This document shows positions 1-12,949 of a stretch of DNA of 64,000 nucleotides, in pieces. Below the pieces are notes generated by a model. The model was not told the origin of the DNA. It searched no databases and saw only the letters and a program-made list of their open reading frames with translations. Position numbers and translations under genes: made by a program. Source of the stretch: Mansonella perstans (taxonomy: Eukaryota; Nematoda; Chromadorea; Rhabditida; Onchocercidae); assembly GCA_037074765.1 (NCBI GenBank), contig JBAMDO010000069.1:78501-142500 (forward strand), in the 5' to 3' direction. Within the stretch, counting starts at the first letter, position 1. Every line of letters begins with the position of its first letter.

Positions 1-754
1 GTAGTTTTAAAATTATCGATAACCGCTGATTTGGAAGTATAAAGGTAGAAAGAGAAAACATGGCGCAACGAGATGATGGGATACTTGCATATTTGGACAA
101 TAATTAGTATTCCAATTGATTCATTCAGTTTATCGCGTCCCTATGATGAGATACAATCGACAAAGGTTAAAATAAAAACCATGTGTCAATTTTATACAAA
201 TTTTCAGCAGGCCAATTTTTTCAAATTAAAAATTAGCTCGTTGCTATAGTTGAAGTTGAAGAACTAAGCAATAAAAAAAAATTACGAGATAAAGTGCTAC
301 TGCTTAAGAATAGAGCGCACAGATATGGAGGGAAAAAGTTTTGTCTATGTCATCGATGGCAAGAAGAATTACTTGGTGCAAGAAGTTTTAACGAAATGAT
401 TTAGATAGATGGATTAGCTTCGAGTAATTATAAAGACGAATCTTAACTGGTTCTTTTCTATAGCTGTTTCACTACAAATCTATCTAAATCATCTCTCAGA
501 TTTATCTTAACCGTAAATATACTGACCATTCTAACCTAACCATTGATTCCAACCATTAACCTGACCATTCTACCACTGACCATTTCCGTAAATATCCGAA
601 GCAAAAATGCTTTAGGATGAAAAATTTTTCGAAAAAAAAACAAACATTATATATTAATGTTAGTCAAAAAGAATTCAGTGACGCATTACGCAGTAATTTG
701 CTGGTTTTATACAATTTTTGGGAATTGCTATAATTAATGGAATACTTTTTTCAG
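1..754 (+). other. Intronic sequence of the MTA/lin-40-like gene
   Basis: No exon is recognisable here. The first clear exon starts at 755 after a TTTTTTCAG acceptor and already encodes the end of an ELM2-like region, so the BAH and most of the ELM2 coding exons should lie left of the window. The stretch contains a small array of CTGACCATT-like units around 525-590 and a short inverted repeat (14-base match, about 398-411 against 480-493). Confidence 0.6.
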
Positions 755-3700
755 GCAGTGAAATATTTGGTACCTCCTCCTAGTAAACAACATTATCCGT
801 TGGATGCAGACAAAACAACATCGCACAATACAGTTAGCTTAGGTGGACCGATATTATGTCGTGATCAAATGGAAGAATGGTCAGCAGCGGAAGCTAATCT
901 TTTCGAAGAAGCTGTAGAAAAGTATGGGAAAGATTTCAGTGATATACGTGCTGATTATCTACCATGGAAATCAATGCGGGATATTGTTGAATACTATTAC
1001 ATGTGGAAAACAACAAATCGTTATGTTGAAGTTAAAAAGAACAAAGCAGTGGAGCAAGAAAGCAAATTAAAACAAGTGTACATACCTAATTACAACAAGC
1101 CAAATCCAAATTTGGTTGGACCTCCAAATCCTAGCGGACAACCAATTAGAGGTACATCTGCATGTGAAAGTTGTCAAACGGATGAATCAACTCAATGGTA
1201 TGCATGGGGTCCAGCTCATCTCCAACTTCGTTTATGTAGCATTTGTTGGTCACAGTGGAAAAAATATGGCGGACTGAAACGTGTCCATGAATATGGTTTG
1301 TTGTTTTTGGTTTGGAGATTGAAATTTTAATTTTTTTAAGGAATGAAAAATTTGTTTGAAGAATTTGAAATGTAAAAATGTATTTTTATAAGACAATATA
1401 GTACGAGTGGATAGATATACCCTTTTCATTTGTCCATTTCTTAATTACAGCTGTGTGTACTTCTTGGTCCCCTGCCTTATCATAATTTATTGAGAAGAAA
1501 TTCATTAGAGCAAAAACACTTATTTTGACCGGAATGGAAAAATAATTTCTTTTAATTATCAGTTTAGAGCATATCACGAAAGCTGTTTCTACAAAGTACC
1601 TTTTTCAAAATTGTATTTGCAAAGCTTATGAGTAATTATGAGTGACAAGTTGTGGAATGCATCCATCTTTTTCAGAATCTTATGATCTTGATGGTGCAAC
1701 GACACAAGAATCAACATCGCAGCCTCAATCGCAATCGCAAAAACTAACGCATACAATTGCTACAGCTAGTTTTATCAATCGAAATTCTGGGACAGCTGCT
1801 GCCTCTGCCACTACTACTTCGGTAAATAGATAATTCTGTTAAATTGATAAATCCGCAATGCTTGTTCAGTTTCATAGCTGCTTGAAGAAATCCAGAAAGT
1901 CTTACACTTTTTGAAATTTTTGAACTTTTGTTTCTTTTGGGACTATCTAATTTACTTTTTCTCAGAATCCCTTCCATCTTAGAATCAGAACTAGTAGGGC
2001 GCAGTGGATTTAAATAGTGCAATTGAGAACTTTTAAACGAACCAAGGATGTTGTTAATTCCGATAATAAATCTAATAAACTTAAGTAGGTTAAAATTCTT
2101 ATTTTTAAATATTCTGTCATTTTAGACAAGGAATGGAATTAATGGTCGCTCTGGTGCTAGCCAAGTACTTGGGCGTCTGCCAACCGGTCATTCACAAGTG
2201 CAGCAAAAAATGTGCGGAGGTGGGCATTCTTCATCAGTGAAAACTAGAGTTGCATTTTATCTTAATACAACGTTATCAATGCGAATTGCTCGAAGATTGG
2301 CTCCAAAATCGTTGTTCAATATTCGACGCTCTGCACGGCGCCCTTTCTTGCCCATAAATGGACATGCCATCAAGCAGTTCTGTAAGTTTCCTAATTAAAT
2401 CCTGAAATAGGCTTTTAAATTGCATAAAATTCAGTTCTGATTTCATTGGTGCAAATATTAGCGACATTGTGATAATACTGCTTCATATTTTATTTATAAG
2501 ATTATTTCTAATTTTTTTATTTTAATAATTTTATTGTAGATTTTAATTTTTTTTTTGGGAGAGGGGAGGAAGGAAGATTTTTCGTAATTTCCTTTTTTTT
2601 TCTTTATTTTATGAGTGTTATGTCGGATGCTTTGGTTACTTTTTTTTAATATTCTTTTTGTTTCATGTCTTTTATTTAGCTGTACTCGTAAGAATTATTG
2701 ACTTATATAATGTATTAAAAAATAATATTGTCATCACTCATATTCAATTTGAGAGCGTTAAAAATGATTTAAATCAATTAGTTCGTTTCCATAAATTGAG
2801 TATTTGGATATGATATAGTTGTTATGGCCAAGCTTTTTTAGAACTTCGATCTATATTTTAGCAATTGTAGAGTTATTCGATCATCAATATAATATTCTTT
2901 TAGGCACAACTCGACAGCCATATGAACTAATTCGTGCAGCAAAGCAAATTAAGGCCAACAAACTTTCTGACTCGCTTGTTGCTCAAATAGCTTCATCGAT
3001 CATTGCCTCTAGTGCACAGTTCACTCAGATGGGATCTGCAGTAGCAAACACTCAAAAACGACATGCGAATGACAAGGGGGCACCACCAATCAAAAGACAG
3101 GTTCACTACATTGAACTTTTTTCTCTTTTTTTGCGTCATTTCGCACCTTCCTAAAACTTGAAAATTTTGGGCATTCTGATGACATTCTGGATTTCTAGCT
3201 TTTTCAAGTTGTTTATATCATATTTTTTATACAGTTTCAATTTTTTGATTGCATTTTAAGCATGGTTCTTTTTCATTTTTCTCAGATTTGACAACTAAAT
3301 AGCACCCAAACATGCACACTTATTGCAATTAACTATTCAGTTTATCTTTTTATTCTAGATTTCACTTTGTTGCACAATTTGAATTTTTGCCAGAGGAATT
3401 TTGATTTACAGTATCGGTTGATCTTATTTTGTTCTGTGGGCTTTCATAATCAAAACAATAGCAGAAGTGACTTGAATTTGGTATTTTTGTTTGGGGTCAT
3501 TTTTTTATGCATGAAATTTGGTTTATTTTCTTTTTGATGCGGGCTTGCGCAAAAGAAAGATTTGGACTGAAAATACTGGATAAACTCTTCATTTTGTGTT
3601 TAGTGTAACTATTGCTTGACATAGCATATCGTCAGAATATTGTTCATGATATGGAGGAAATGAGTTATTAAATTTATAATGACTGACAGGAATAATTCTA

Positions 3701-6377
3701 GGAGAGAGATGTCGCATGACAAAAATTATTTTATTGGAAGTAATTTCATTATTTTATGGACGGAAGGAAATTTATTTATCCTTTTTTATTTCGAAGAAGG
3801 AAGTTAAGCGTGCGTTCGTTCGTGTGATGTCAGTGATATATGAATGCACGATTCTCAATAATTTTGCTGGAGTGAATGGAATAAAAATTGAAAATTAACA
3901 ATTAAGATAATTAAGATTAAGATAATTCTTTAGCACTTTTTTTCAAGCAATCTTCGGTTTTATTTCTTCATTGATCAACGCTTGAAAAAATAAATTTGAC
4001 GTGCGAAAAATCAGTTAATTGGGTTTAAGCAAAATGTATTATCTTAGACGGTTCGGTGAGGATTCTACAGTCAGTTAAATTTTTTTGTAACTTTAACGGA
4101 TAGCAGCGCTGCATGCATTGTTACAAGAGATGTGTGCCTGCTTGCATTTTGATGGCTAACAGTTAGTGCATTTAAGATAATTATCGATTTTTCTGATCCA
4201 GAATCTTGTGGATATTGTTCAAATAATGAACACTAAATGTGGAGATAAGTCGTAAAAAATTGCCAGCACGGGTTTGATTTGAAATTTGGTTGTTTTTTTA
4301 GTTTTCGTTTTTGTTTTCTCATTGCAGCATTTGCAACAAACGGTAGCGCAAACGCAGCAGCAAAGTGCTATTCATTTGGTAACTGCTGGATCCGTTGGTA
4401 CTACACATACTACTCACTACCATCACCCTGCAGTGATACCAATCGCTACATCTTGTGGAGTAACACCGCCACCGGCACTATCAGTAGCAGCAGCAGCACC
4501 AACATCATCACAACCATCAGTAGCACCATCATCACCACCACCTCCATCAATAATGTCACAACCACCACTAGCACAACCACTGCCACCACCACCTCCACCA
4601 CCACCACCCCCACCACCACCCCCACCACCACCACCACCACCACCACTACTACTACCATCGCTACCATCACAACCATCACAGTCATTGCAATCACCGTTGC
4701 AAGCACAGATAGCTGCCGGTCATCCGGGTGCACACGTTACTAGCACGATTGTTACTAAACCATCATTAAGTCCTAGTAATAAAGTTGTTTGCACTACCAT
4801 TCGTAATCAGCAGCCACCACCACACTTAGGTCATGTCACCGCCGGTGCAACAACTCCAATGCATAACTTTGCACGTGAAATTAATAAACCGGTAGCTGCA
4901 GTAACACCATTATCACTTTCCACTTCTGTTTTTGTACCACCAACTATTACTGCTGTTAATCCGGCTTTTTTTGCTGCAACAATACAGCAGCAACAGCAGC
5001 AGCAACATCAACAACAACAACAGCAACAACAACAACAGCAAGTACAACAGCTACAGGCAGTGGCAGCGGCAAAAGTTGCACGAACGGCAACAACAACTAC
5101 AACAGCAGCACCACAATCTCATCAAGCTCCGCAATCAGCACTTCTAATTGGCATCGATACGATAACACAACACGATAAAAAAACTGCCACAACAGCTGGT
5201 TCTGTCTTGGCAACTATGGGTGCTTCCAGAAAGAAAAACTTTCAACCGGATAGTCGATGGAGTGGTTTGGATGAGAAGCTTTTATTCCTCGCTGGACCAC
5301 GACTAAAGTAAGTGTAATATGTGTCTGGTAGAAAGTAAAGAATTTTAAAGTGAGGAATAGATATAGAGATGAAATAATAGTTGTAATAGGAGGTCGAGAA
5401 TGTCTAGCGTTTACCTTCTTTAAGTTCTTTAGGTTGCAATTCTCGAAAGTCGGGTATTTGAAGGAAGAAGCTATTGAGAATTGAGTAATTGATGTTTTTT
5501 GTTCAAGGGCTGACAAAAGGATTGACAAAATGAATCCTTGGTTTGCTTGTGCAGTTTCACCACAGATGAGGTAGCAAGGAATAATAGTAGATGAGCGGGG
5601 GAGGGAGAGATGGGTGAGCAAATTGTGACTTTTCAGTTGAAATTGATTTCGAAATATTTGTTAATTATACTGGTTATCCAAAGCACTTTTCATGCATGCC
5701 TTTCTTGCTGATATACTATTCCATTTAAGATGAAGGTTTATTTGGAATACATTTTGGAAACTTTTGAAATTTCTCATTTTGAAATTTTTTTTTTTCTTTT
5801 CTTTTTTTTTTGGAGTTTAGCTTTATGCATGTTCGCACATTTGCTCTTCATTGTTTATTTATGGATATTTATCAAACTTTGACTGATACGGTCTTATGCT
5901 TGGTTTCCTAAAAAAAAAGTCAAATATCAATGATCATCCATCCTGCTATCATAGATGATTGTTCCAGTGATTTTAATTATTAATTAGCATAAACTTAGAA
6001 AAGGGATTTCCTCTACTTAATGACCAGGCTATACGGCTGGTTTTTTTTTCTTTTTTTATTTTACCAATTTAAAATATTTTTCAATAGAACCGAACTACAT
6101 CATTGTGTATTGATTTGTAATAATATAAAATTTAAATTAGGAAAATTTTTGAAAGTCAAACTTTAAAATTAAAACATTAAATAGAATTGCGGGTTAGTTT
6201 TTATAGAGATAGAGAAAGAACATGTCGTTTTCATTGGTTTATGCTTTTTTTTCTTTCAGGATATTACGTAGACGAATTTGTCCGAAGAAAATTGGCCGCC
6301 GTATCGCGTTGCATCCATGTCGAAGTAGTGATTTTGTTACCAAACATTGGCCCAATTTGCAGGGTTTTTTCATTTGA
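755..6377 (+). CDS. lin-40: MTA/LIN-40-type NuRD corepressor subunit, 3' part of gene
   Basis: Metastasis-associated (MTA) family proteins are nuclear scaffolds of the NuRD histone deacetylase/remodelling complex. Exons fitted by splice signals and phase are 755-1295, 1676-1821, 2126-2381, 2904-3100, 4328-5307 and 6260-6377 (TGA), about 745 visible residues. Exon 1 carries the family signature [20 protein letters not shown], a SANT domain ending in EYYYMWKTT, the conserved [16 protein letters not shown], and a GATA-type zinc finger (CESC ... CSIC) followed by WKKYGGLK. Exon 3 has the MTA-specific block [10 protein letters not shown] ... RIARRLAP ... [11 protein letters not shown]. The fifth exon is low complexity: about 20 prolines from a CCA/CCG tract, then a CAG/CAA polyglutamine run. 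C. elegans has two MTA homologues (lin-40 and egl-27). Lin-40 is the better guess because the SANT/GATA order is compact, but the N-terminus is outside the window. Confidence 0.9.
4587..4650 (+). repeat. CCA/CCG trinucleotide tract coding polyproline
   Basis: Nearly pure CCA/CCC/CAC repeat inside the fifth visible MTA exon. It reads as polyproline in the coding frame, polythreonine in the next frame and polyvaline on the opposite strand, which explains the overlapping long open frames. Confidence 0.9.
4983..5055 (+). repeat. CAG/CAA tract coding polyglutamine
   Basis: Interrupted CAG/CAA repeat in the MTA-like coding exon, giving a polyglutamine run with one histidine and one valine interruption. 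Mixed codons suggest it is older than a pure expanding repeat. Confidence 0.9.
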
Positions 6378-6544
6378 TAGGTATTGGTTGTGCATGAGAT
6401 ATGTCGAATTAGATCTTTGCGAAAGTTTAAATTAGATCATATTATGAATTTCATTGTTTTGAATTATATTTGACAAATCTTTTTTGTAACTTTTTGTATG
6501 TTCTTAATTTTGTTCACTGTTTTTTTTTTTTTTTTCTTTATGTA

Positions 6545-6594
<50 letters not shown>

Positions 6595-8235
6595 TGTGTG
6601 TGTGTGTGTGTGTATATGCGTGAGTGCAATTTTGTATGTATGTTTGCTTAAATTTATTCCATTTTCTATAACATATGAACAGTTTCTTACTCTTGCTGCT
6701 TCAAGCTCTGAAATGTGTCGGTTTCTGTCGTTGATTACACACTGATACAATTTATATGTAAGTGATTAAATAGTTATTAAATTGTCAAATTAGCTTTAAT
6801 TAATAAGCAATTCAAAAATTTATAATCCACATTGCAAAATTTAATGATATGTTTGGGGGATAGAATGATTAAAAATTTTTGTTACAGTTTGTAAACATTA
6901 TTGAATAAAATGGTTAGGTCAGTGTATTGCTGGTCAAACTGAATTTACAATTCAATTATTAATTGCTCAGTAGGTTAAAAAAGTTGTCACTGATTTGAAA
7001 ATTTTATCATCAAAATTGTCATCGGTTCATAGAGCTACAAATTTTTTTTTTAGTCATTAAATGTATCTATTTCTTTTTTTGCTTGTACATCTTATTTTTT
7101 ATCAAATTCATTATATACTTGTCTTTTATCTTTTTGAAATTTAGTATTTTGCAGGGGAATTCTTTCAATTCATATGTTCACATAAAATACTTTTTTTTGA
7201 TTTTTGGTTAGTTCGTTTTTTTTTTTTTTGTTTCCTTAATTAAAACTGATTAATTAGAAACGCTTAATTACAATTGATTTGTGAAAGGTTCATATGGTTT
7301 CATATCATTTAAGAATTTCCCCGTAGTCTATTCAATTTTCATGTTGTTATGTTTTCAATACCAATTTTTATTGTTGGCATATTGATATGTCGTTGTTTCA
7401 CTTCATCATTTCAAATTTTACAGAATGTTTTGAATTTAATTAAAATATCAATTTGAAGTAATTTTTTTAGTCTTAGGTTGTTCGAAGTTTTTTTTCCTTT
7501 TTTTGAGAAATTTTTTAGGTGATATTATAAATGATTTTTTTGTATGATGTATAATTAATTCGAAGTATCATTTCAGTAATTAATTAACTGTTTCTACTCT
7601 AGCATATTATACCTTTCATTTTATTTTCAAATTGTCAGTGTGTGTTTTCCCATACTGCTTGTCATTTGTGTGCCGTTTGACAGTATATTTCGGTACGACC
7701 GGTATGACATCCCAAAAGCTGACTGGAATCTCTTATTTCTTATTCCTATAAAAAAAGGCAACAGACTTGCGCGCGCATAAGATGCGTGTTCTATTTTTCA
7801 GTTATATTCATTTCGAGAACAGGAATTTCCTCTATTACAAAGAGAGATCTTTTATATTTCAAAATCCTCAGATACGATTGATTTTGTGACCTGATTTTAC
7901 ACGATGATAAAGTCATTTTACAGGATAGATGCACGATGATAAAGTCAATATGGTCTTTGGGATCATATTACTCGAAATAGTCTAATAAGTAATTAATTCA
8001 GCATAATCAATTGATATTTGTAATTGAAAATTTCTCCACTAATTTTTTCGCTTTTTACAAAACACATAGAGCTAGCAAATTAATTTCTTCTTTAATGAGG
8101 AATGCTTCTAAAATTTAATGCTAAAATAACAGAAAGGATTTGAATTAAAATTCAAAATGAAAATTGAGGGAGAATGCGGAGATTAATACGGTCAGTAAAA
8201 ATTTAGACCTAATTAATTACAAGTGATGGAGAATC
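6378..8235. other. Intergenic, no gene seen
   Basis: This is the 3' flank of the MTA-like gene. It is very AT-rich with many homopolymer T runs and no convincing exons on either strand. A dinucleotide tract is listed separately. Confidence 0.6.
6546..6614 (+). repeat. (TG)n microsatellite
   Basis: About 69 bases of TG with one TATG interruption, located about 170 bases past the MTA-like stop codon. It generates spurious Cys/Val and Thr/His frames. Confidence 0.95.
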
Positions 8236-9129
8236 CAATGGGATATATTGGAATTTCAGTTTGGCAATCAATTGTTAGCTTGTATCATTTAGCCAGCAAT
8301 TGTAGCAAACAGATTATGTTCAACTCAAAATTGTATAATTCCTAAGCATTCGTGGAAGGAAGCAATTATGCTGATTTATATCCGCTGATCATTCAAACTT
8401 ATGAACATTGAGAAGTGAAGAAGTGATTAATTAAGAAATAAAGATGATGATTGGTGATAAGGGACAAATAACGATTCGCACAAATACAATACGAAATGTC
8501 AACTGTTTTTGTTATTATTTCTGCATTAAAGGACTGGAACCATATGCTGTTCAGCTGGCTACTATTAAGAAAAAAATGCTGCTCCTAAATATTGGACAGT
8601 GATCAGTAAATTGTATGCCACAACAATAAAATTATAAATATACAACATTTTTAATACATACATGCACATATAATCATATAAATAACATACATTAAAGATT
8701 AAAAGTTATACGTGCAACGCAAATAACCAATTTATAATTTTCATCTTTTGACAATTTTTATTTTAAATTATTGAAATCTCAAATGAACAAAATTGTTTTG
8801 TTGATCTGTATATTAGAGAGAATGTTTGAATGAATTATTCAAAAGAAAGAAAAAATATAATTTACTTTGTGATAAATTAAATACAAAGACCCAATGAAAT
8901 GATTTTTTGTTCTGAATTTAACCACCATTCCGCAATTGTAAAGCTCGACGCTTTTGAAAAATATTCAATTTTATCACCTCATCCGCAACACTTTCATCTT
9001 TTGCATCTATCTGAAAGGTTCTTTTATAAAAATTTCTCTGGATAAATGTGACAAAAATATCAGATAAAAACACTCTATATTCATCTTGCAACATATATGG
9101 GTCATTTATTAATGGTCATCATTATGGTC

Positions 9130-9400
9130 ATTGTTCCCAATATTATTATTAATATTTATTACTATTACTGATGCTGTTATTAATATTCATTATTATTATC
9201 GATGCTATTATTAACAATGTCATTGTTATCATTAGGATTATCACTATTATTAATGCCACCGACCATCTAATATTATTATTATCGATATCATTATTAATAT
9301 TTATTACTATTATCGATACTGCAATTAATATTTATTATTATTATTGATGCTATTATTAATATTGTCATTATTATCATTAGAGTTATCATTGATCGATAAT
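9130..9400. repeat. Imperfect ATT/TTA trinucleotide array
   Basis: Degenerate array of TATTATTATTAATATTTATTA-like units, interrupted by short GC-containing words. The same array is present in the second copy of block X at about 22090-22360. Confidence 0.85.
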
Positions 9401-10265
9401 ATATAAATGGAATATTGGCTGAATTTTTGAGCACGCTATATAGGCTTTATTAAGTATATCCATGTTTTGCAGAACTGCAAAACCTGTGCATGCTATGAAA
9501 CAGCCAACAAATAGCCAAATTAGTAATTCATCAAAAAGATAAAGGAGTATCACGCGACATATTATATTTGCCAGTTAATTAAATTAAAAGTGAGAAAAGC
9601 ATAAGCAATTTATTACCTTTTCCATTTGTTATCATATATCTATCTTAAAACAATAAGTCAAAAAATCAAACGCAAATTGGAATTTTTTAACTATTCATTT
9701 TATAAAAATCAGTTTCATTTTAACAATTAATTGGATAAAAAAATTAAAGTATCAAACAAATGAAGCATATATGGCTGGGAACAGCTTTTAATGGTATTCT
9801 TGAACGATCAAAATGATTTACATTAGAATCAATCAATCATATTTTACTAAGCTAATCAACTAATTACTCGGCTAATCACTTCCTGTTATTCTCATTGACT
9901 CAGATAATTACTTCCTGTTATTCTCATTGGGCATGTATTGCTATTAATTTTTGCATAATTTTTTTTAACAGGCTTAAATATTTTATTTTTATTAATATAA
10001 TAGCAGTACTCAACTGCATTTTCATTTATTTAATCGCGACAACGTTTATTTATTTATTGCAGCAATCGCGATAACGTTTGTTTTTTTATCGCAGCAACGG
10101 AATAAATCACGTACACCTTTTCTGAAAATAATGGATTGATTAAGTGGATAAAGCAAAAAGAAAACGCACTGCACAATCCTATCATCACAGTAGGCCTGGT
10201 TTTTTAAACTTAAATATGCTCACTATTTATAATTTCCATTTTATTGCAACTGTCAAAAAATAAAA

Positions 10266-10305
10266 TAAATTGGCACAATACCGGAACCGGTATTGTGCCA
10301 ATTTA
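10266..10305. repeat. Perfect palindrome, 19-base arms, 2-base spacer
   Basis: Left arm 10266-10284 (core TTGGCACAATACCGG), spacer AA, right arm 10287-10305 as the exact reverse complement. The arm ends are GC-rich in an AT-rich setting, so a stable hairpin or cruciform is expected. It is preserved without change in block X copy 2 (23226-23265). Function is not known. Confidence 0.95.
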
Positions 10306-10434
10306 AGTACTGGGACCGTACCTGAGTATCTACGCATATGTAACATCCTAATCATGAACCTTACCTGAGCACACCCAGGCATATGTTACAATCTAATCGT
10401 GAAACTAATTTTAGATCGCTAATTTTCTTTTTAT

Positions 10435-10677
10435 TTGATGAACCATGGAATAAATGATGAGCTTCGTAAAATATGGCATGATTATATTCAGTCAATATTA
10501 ATGACAAAAGTACAAGAAATAATAACTAATGAAAAGTTTGAAGAAGAAAAACACCTGAGTGCACTGCTGAAAATCAGTAATGTAAGTGAATCCGTAGAAG
10601 CCATCAAAATAAATAATATTAAAATAAGCCACATCGCCCAACGACCTTCACCAATTCCAATTGTTACCGCAATTTGA
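10435..10677 (+). CDS. Uncertain 80-residue open frame in block X, copy 1
   Basis: An open frame starting at an ATG and running 80 residues, charged and probably helical in its first half (EIITNEKFEEEKHLSALLKI). The second block X copy keeps the same frame at 23396-23638, differing by one residue (Ala to Gln through three adjacent base changes) and one silent base. It resembles no family I know, and no clear splice partners were found. It may be a real small exon or simply an undisrupted frame in a young duplication. Confidence 0.25.
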   Translation: MMNHGINDELRKIWHDYIQSILMTKVQEIITNEKFEEEKHLSALLKISNVSESVEAIKINNIKISHIAQRPSPIPIVTAI

Positions 10678-10976
10678 CTAACAAGAAATCCTATGGCGTT
10701 ACAAATGCATGGCAAAATTAACCTGAATTTGATGATTTATAAAACGATTGATTATATTTCGATTAACGGTTGTTAAAATAGCTAAGAGTATGCGATTTTT
10801 TTCGTCATTATTGCTCTCTTTTTTTCAAAACATGTTTTTAAATGCTTTTGTAGTCTGACCGTAATTTCTTGCATACTTCTAATGATTATTTAAATCATTC
10901 TTGCGTTATTAAAAAGTTAAAAAAAGAAAAAAAATGTTCAGCGTACTTTAACATGCTTTACATGTTCATGTGAATG

Positions 10977-12780
10977 CATTACATATCTTTTGAAAAGTTA
11001 TCTCCATCAGTGAACTTAGAATAGAATATTTGAACTTGAACTTAAATTTCATTAGGAAGTCAAAAAATGGCAACAAGTTGATATTCATCCCCATGTTCAT
11101 TACTGCTTGCCTTCAGTTATTACATCAAGAATTTTTCATACTTTTTATTCGGTTTTATGTTTTAAAAGCCCTTTTAAAATCTTTAAATTTCATTCTTGAC
11201 ATAAGATTTCAAATTTGACCCTTAGACCACCGAATTCGTGCTTTAATAAGCAGATGGTTGATATTTGTCAAATGAAATTGATGGACCTATCCCCTAGAAA
11301 TTTCTTCTTTAATTATGCATTTAACTTTTTCAGTCTTAGTCCTGGTTTAAATAAATTTACTTGATTTCAGCTCGCATTTTGTGATTCCATATAAATATAC
11401 CAAAATATCTTGATGATGCGTTAGCTGCACTCGACCTTTTCCGAGCGTGGCGATTGCGTTTGATTAAAAAAAATATTGCACAACTAAAAATTAAATTCAA
11501 GAATTAAGTGAGAAGTTTTGTTCTTACTAGCAAATCCCCTGGAAAATACTAACGACACATTAAATATAGTTCTGATCTATTCAGTTGCCCATGAATCAAG
11601 TTTTCAGACGCGCTATTATTGGGAATTTAACTGAATAAACACTGATAAAATTAGATTAATTAGATTAATCCGGTAAAATTAGATTAATCCGCTTTTAAAC
11701 AGCCAATAGCATAATTTCAGTCACTGCATGAAAATGATTTATAACATCATTGGACTTTATTGAAATTAAATTATTTTCTCTGTGGAAACCTTTTGCGGTG
11801 AGGAGAGAAGGCTTATATGCCTATGACTTTAGAGCTATGCTTGTTGTATTGTGAAAGAATCCTCGCAGCAATAAACGAAGTTGATGGATATTATTATAGG
11901 AAGAGTTGATCATTAGGCTCCTTTCTGGATACTAGCAGAGAACTTGCGAGCAATTGATTTCAGAATATTAGGATAATCCAGGAAAATTGCGAATGCAAAT
12001 GCTCAACTTATTCTACTCGCCCTGGTGTATGGATTACGATCTCCTCATTTTATTGCGAGATTGATGTACAGATTACGATTACGATAAGCGCTAAAAAAAA
12101 TAGATCAAAAAGATTAGTTAGTAAATACAATCTCAGACGATGATGACAATACATTGGTAAAGAAAATGCTAATGATTACATCGTAACAGTTGAGCGTTTT
12201 ATACTGTCTCTGAAGTTACCGAAGAAATAAAAGACTGACAGTAGTAAGACAGATGATTCAAATTCAGAAATTACAATCAGTATGAATCATAACAAAACAA
12301 CTGCGCAGAATTGCAAGCTTCAGGAAACAACTGCGAAAGCACTGAAAACAACTGCGCAGAATTGCAAGCCTCAAATGGATCAACATGGAGTTTCAATCTC
12401 TCCACTTAGCGCAGATGACCATCAATTTCTCATGAACAAAATCGCCATCCTAAATTGTATTCCTTCAACGATTATGAGCCTGCTCCTGCCATCAGCGGCC
12501 ATCTGACTTCCAAACGGGAGAAATGAAGGCACATTATCCATGCAGATGTTGCAGTCTCTTTTGAGAATGACGTAAAATCCGAAATTTCTAACAGAAAAGA
12601 CAAGGCAAAGAGAAGCATGTCACTCAGTGTCCCCAAAGAAGGCTTGGCACTTTGCCTTCTGTAACCGCCTTTGTTCGTCAAATCTTCTCAGCAAAGCCAA
12701 TCTATTATGACAATTATCCTAATAAGAAAAGGTAGTCGTGTAGTATATGATGAGCAAACAATCACTAAGCATCGCTAATT
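10977..12780. repeat. Block Y, diverged copy 1
   Basis: Homologous to 15740-17536 and 23939-25737 but visibly more diverged than those two are from each other, with substitutions and indels throughout. It includes a short direct repeat (ACAACTGCGCAGAATTGCAA at about 12297 and 12347). A minus-strand frame at 12472-12681 matches the 98-residue frame of the other copies but is shifted by a one-base difference near 12500. No gene is convincing here. Confidence 0.8.
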
Positions 12781-12949
12781 ATCGATGGTAACTTATGTAT
12801 CGTATATTTTAGACTAGTTTACCACACAAATACTTTATAACATACAGTATATACTGTATATTTCAACTTAATTTATCAAACAAATATTATATGTACTGTA
12901 TATACTTTATATAAAAGAATAGTAAGGTCCATGATTTCACTTTATTTTT

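Larger units (their letters stand above)
8236..10976. repeat. Duplicated block X, copy 1
   Basis: About 2.7 kb that recurs nearly unchanged at 21194-23938, shifted by about 12.96 kb. It is AT-rich, contains an imperfect ATT/TTA array (about 9130-9400), a perfect 19-base-arm palindrome (10266-10305) and an 80-codon plus-strand open frame (10435-10677). No transposase, reverse transcriptase or terminal repeat was recognised, so it is best described as a segmental duplication. The left homology edge is near CCAATGGGATATATTGG; on the right it runs into block Y. Confidence 0.9.

Noticed and set aside
4279..4743. Thr-rich plus-strand frame and Val-rich minus-strand frame over the CCA tract
   Set aside because: They are shadows of the trinucleotide repeat inside the MTA-like coding exon; the polyproline frame is the one that joins in phase to neighbouring exons.
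6470..6750. Cys/Val-rich and Thr/His-rich frames
   Set aside because: Produced by the TG microsatellite.
9130..9400. ATT/TTA array considered as a CRISPR-like or regular array
   Set aside because: Units are degenerate trinucleotides without unique spacers.
8236..10976. Block X considered as a DNA transposon
   Set aside because: No terminal inverted repeats at its edges, no target-site duplication and no transposase frame could be identified; a segmental duplication fits better.
12282..12506. 74-residue plus-strand frame in block Y copy 1
   Set aside because: Built partly on a short direct repeat, not maintained in the other Y copies and unlike any family.
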